From: AV80 sp035536995
GTDB taxonomy: Bacteria > Verrucomicrobiota > Verrucomicrobiia > Chthoniobacterales > UBA10450
Reading direction: 5' to 3'
NCBI GenBank assembly: GCA_035536995.1
Contig: DATLNB010000049.1
Coordinates: forward strand, 62,001 to 126,000
DNA length: 64,000 nucleotides
The number at the start of each line of letters is the position of its first letter. Within the stretch, counting starts at the first letter, position 1. Under the pieces are notes generated by a model. It ran no database searches and was not told the DNA's origin. It saw nothing but the letters and a program-made list of their open reading frames with translations. The position numbers and the translations under genes were made by a program. Positions 62,995-64,000 of the stretch are shown here, piece after piece.

Positions 62995-63923
62995 TGGACT
63001 CGCGCCGGGTCATCTCAAGAACGAACAAGCGCGGCGCCGCGATCATGATGGCGCTTTGGGCGCTTTTTCTTCTCAGCGCGATGGTCATTTCCTGGGCGCT
63101 CGATATCGACACGCGACTCACGGTTGCAGGAAGCGCGAACCGTTCGCTGGAGGCGATCGCGATGGCTTGTTCCGGCGCGGAGGTTGCCTTGCATCCCGGG
63201 GTCAAGCCGGGGGCGGGCGCCTTGCGCGGCACCTTTCCCGGGAACCAAAGCTACGAAGCCCGAATCAGCGGGGAAGGCGGGCGGCTCAATATCGGCAAAA
63301 TCGTCAGCGCGATCCTGGCCGACCCGAATTCGCCCTTCCGCGAGCTGCTTCGAAAATATCTCGAAATCAAAGGCGTCGATTTGAACGATCGGGACCACAT
63401 GATCGACAGTCTTCTCGATTGGGTGGACCCGGATAATCTCGTCCGAACCAACGGAATGGAGGACGACGAAGGCTACAAGCCGCCCAACGGTCCTCTAAGA
63501 AGTTTGGACGACCTGAAACGGATCAGCGGTTGGAAAGAATTCACGGAGCGCCCGGATTGGGACGCTGAGTTAACCCTCAACACCCAGAATCCAGGGATCG
63601 ACATGAACTGGGCGTCGCGGGACGTTCTTCTCTCGCTCCCCGGCGTGGACGAGCGGCTGGCGGACCGGATCATGTCTGCGCGCCGTGGCCCGGACGACGT
63701 TGAAGCGACCGAGGATGACGTCCAGTTTGCCGGAGCCCAGGACTTGGTTGTGCTTGGCTTTTCGCCGAATCTGCTTAATGGGCTTACCGGTCTGATCACG
63801 TTCAACGACCCGGTGGTGCGAATCGTCAGTGTGGGGAAATCCGCAGGGGCGAGTCGAACCGTCCGGATGGTGGTCTTTAAACAAGGGAACGGAATCCGAT
63901 TAATTTCCTGGAAGGAGTCTTAA
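62994..63923 (+). CDS. GspK-like pseudopilin
   Basis: 309 residues from ATG 62994, which shares its first base with the preceding stop. The leader NKRGAAIMMALWALFLLSAMVISWALDI has Gly at the cleavage site but no Glu at +5, as normal for GspK. The body contains an alpha-helical insertion with a DWVDPDNLVRTNGMEDDEGYKPPNG region and SADRIMSARRGPDD-type repeat, as in GspK, the tip of the pseudopilus. It is followed by a possible GspL/PilM-type gene. Confidence 0.87.
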   Translation: MDSRRVISRTNKRGAAIMMALWALFLLSAMVISWALDIDTRLTVAGSANRSLEAIAMACSGAEVALHPGVKPGAGALRGTFPGNQSYEARISGEGGRLNIGKIVSAILADPNSPFRELLRKYLEIKGVDLNDRDHMIDSLLDWVDPDNLVRTNGMEDDEGYKPPNGPLRSLDDLKRISGWKEFTERPDWDAELTLNTQNPGIDMNWASRDVLLSLPGVDERLADRIMSARRGPDDVEATEDDVQFAGAQDLVVLGFSPNLLNGLTGLITFNDPVVRIVSVGKSAGASRTVRMVVFKQGNGIRLISWKES

Positions 63924-63924
63924 C

Positions 63925-64000
63925 ATCGAGCCGGCAACGAAACGCATCTACATAATCCCTGCCGCGCAAGGCTGGGACCTGGTGCGCTTCGCGACCCATA
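63925..64000 (+). CDS. start of a further gene in the pseudopilin operon (truncated by the window), probable AUC start
   Basis: 25 codons are visible, beginning at an ATC codon 1 nt after the gspK stop with GGAG at 7 nt upstream. The frame (EPATKRIYIIPAAQGW...) opens immediately after an in-frame stop at 63901-63903, and contains no ATG, GTG or TTG before the middle of the visible part. A GspL/PilM-type protein is expected at this place in the operon, but too little is visible to prove it. Confidence 0.4.
   Translation, partial: MEPATKRIYIIPAAQGWDLVRFATH

Overview
The window is about 64 kb of GC-rich (roughly 60%), gene-dense bacterial chromosome. The gene content points to a Verrucomicrobiota-like organism, perhaps near Chthoniobacterales. 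The hints are a complete moxR-DUF58-Bat operon, a PilM/N/O operon with an RNPFWPIG-type partner protein, secreted beta-helix proteins with an NISTR-type C-terminal repeat, a single-chain glycyl-tRNA synthetase, and many short palindromic elements between genes. This placement is inferred from content and was not tested by phylogeny.

Layout. 0-5.2 kb: the tail of hutI, then tig-clpP-clpX (nascent-chain folding and ATP-dependent proteolysis), then cinA. 5.2-10 kb: a secreted beta-helix protein, a two-gene envelope operon (conserved secreted protein plus L,D-transpeptidase), and a secreted FKBP isomerase. 10-18.3 kb: nadD-rsfS, nagZ, a coiled-coil zinc-ribbon protein, ychF, tRNA-Pro, a deacetylase-family protein, an orphan secreted protein with a clear terminator, a GYF-domain membrane protein, tRNA-Val and OsmC. 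18.3-30.3 kb: glyQS, a FAD/Rieske fusion, DUF5519 and MmcQ/YjbR genes, a duplicated hairpin-bearing repeat, amidase-murI, valS, a methyltransferase and cstA.

30.3-45 kb is almost entirely minus-strand. It holds pilMNO plus a PilP-like gene, an unassigned conserved protein behind a perfect 16-bp palindrome, and the translationally coupled moxR-DUF58-DUF4381-batA-batB/C-batD-batE operon. Der, pgsA and a PfpI-family gene follow. 45-52.4 kb: tRNA-Leu, a flavin reductase, a GGQ-domain protein, a small lipoprotein, and gyrB-gyrA. 52.4-64 kb: psd-pssA, a sugar nucleotidyltransferase, DoxX, a probable five-gene import operon (phnD-phnC-phnE-TonB receptor-FTR1), and a pseudopilin cluster (GspH/I/J/K-like) that runs off the end.

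Points of most interest: (1) two copies of a small terminal-inverted-repeat element whose ends supply stop codons of neighbouring genes; (2) a tandem roughly 200-bp repeat, each copy headed by a near-perfect hairpin; (3) the mixed phosphonate-type ABC/TonB/FTR1 operon; (4) two genes that appear to start at AUC behind good Shine-Dalgarno sequences; (5) several promoters so close to start codons that leaderless or nearly leaderless mRNAs are predicted; (6) a GyrA lacking both quinolone-anchoring residues. I see no CRISPR array, prophage, transposase or biosynthetic cluster.
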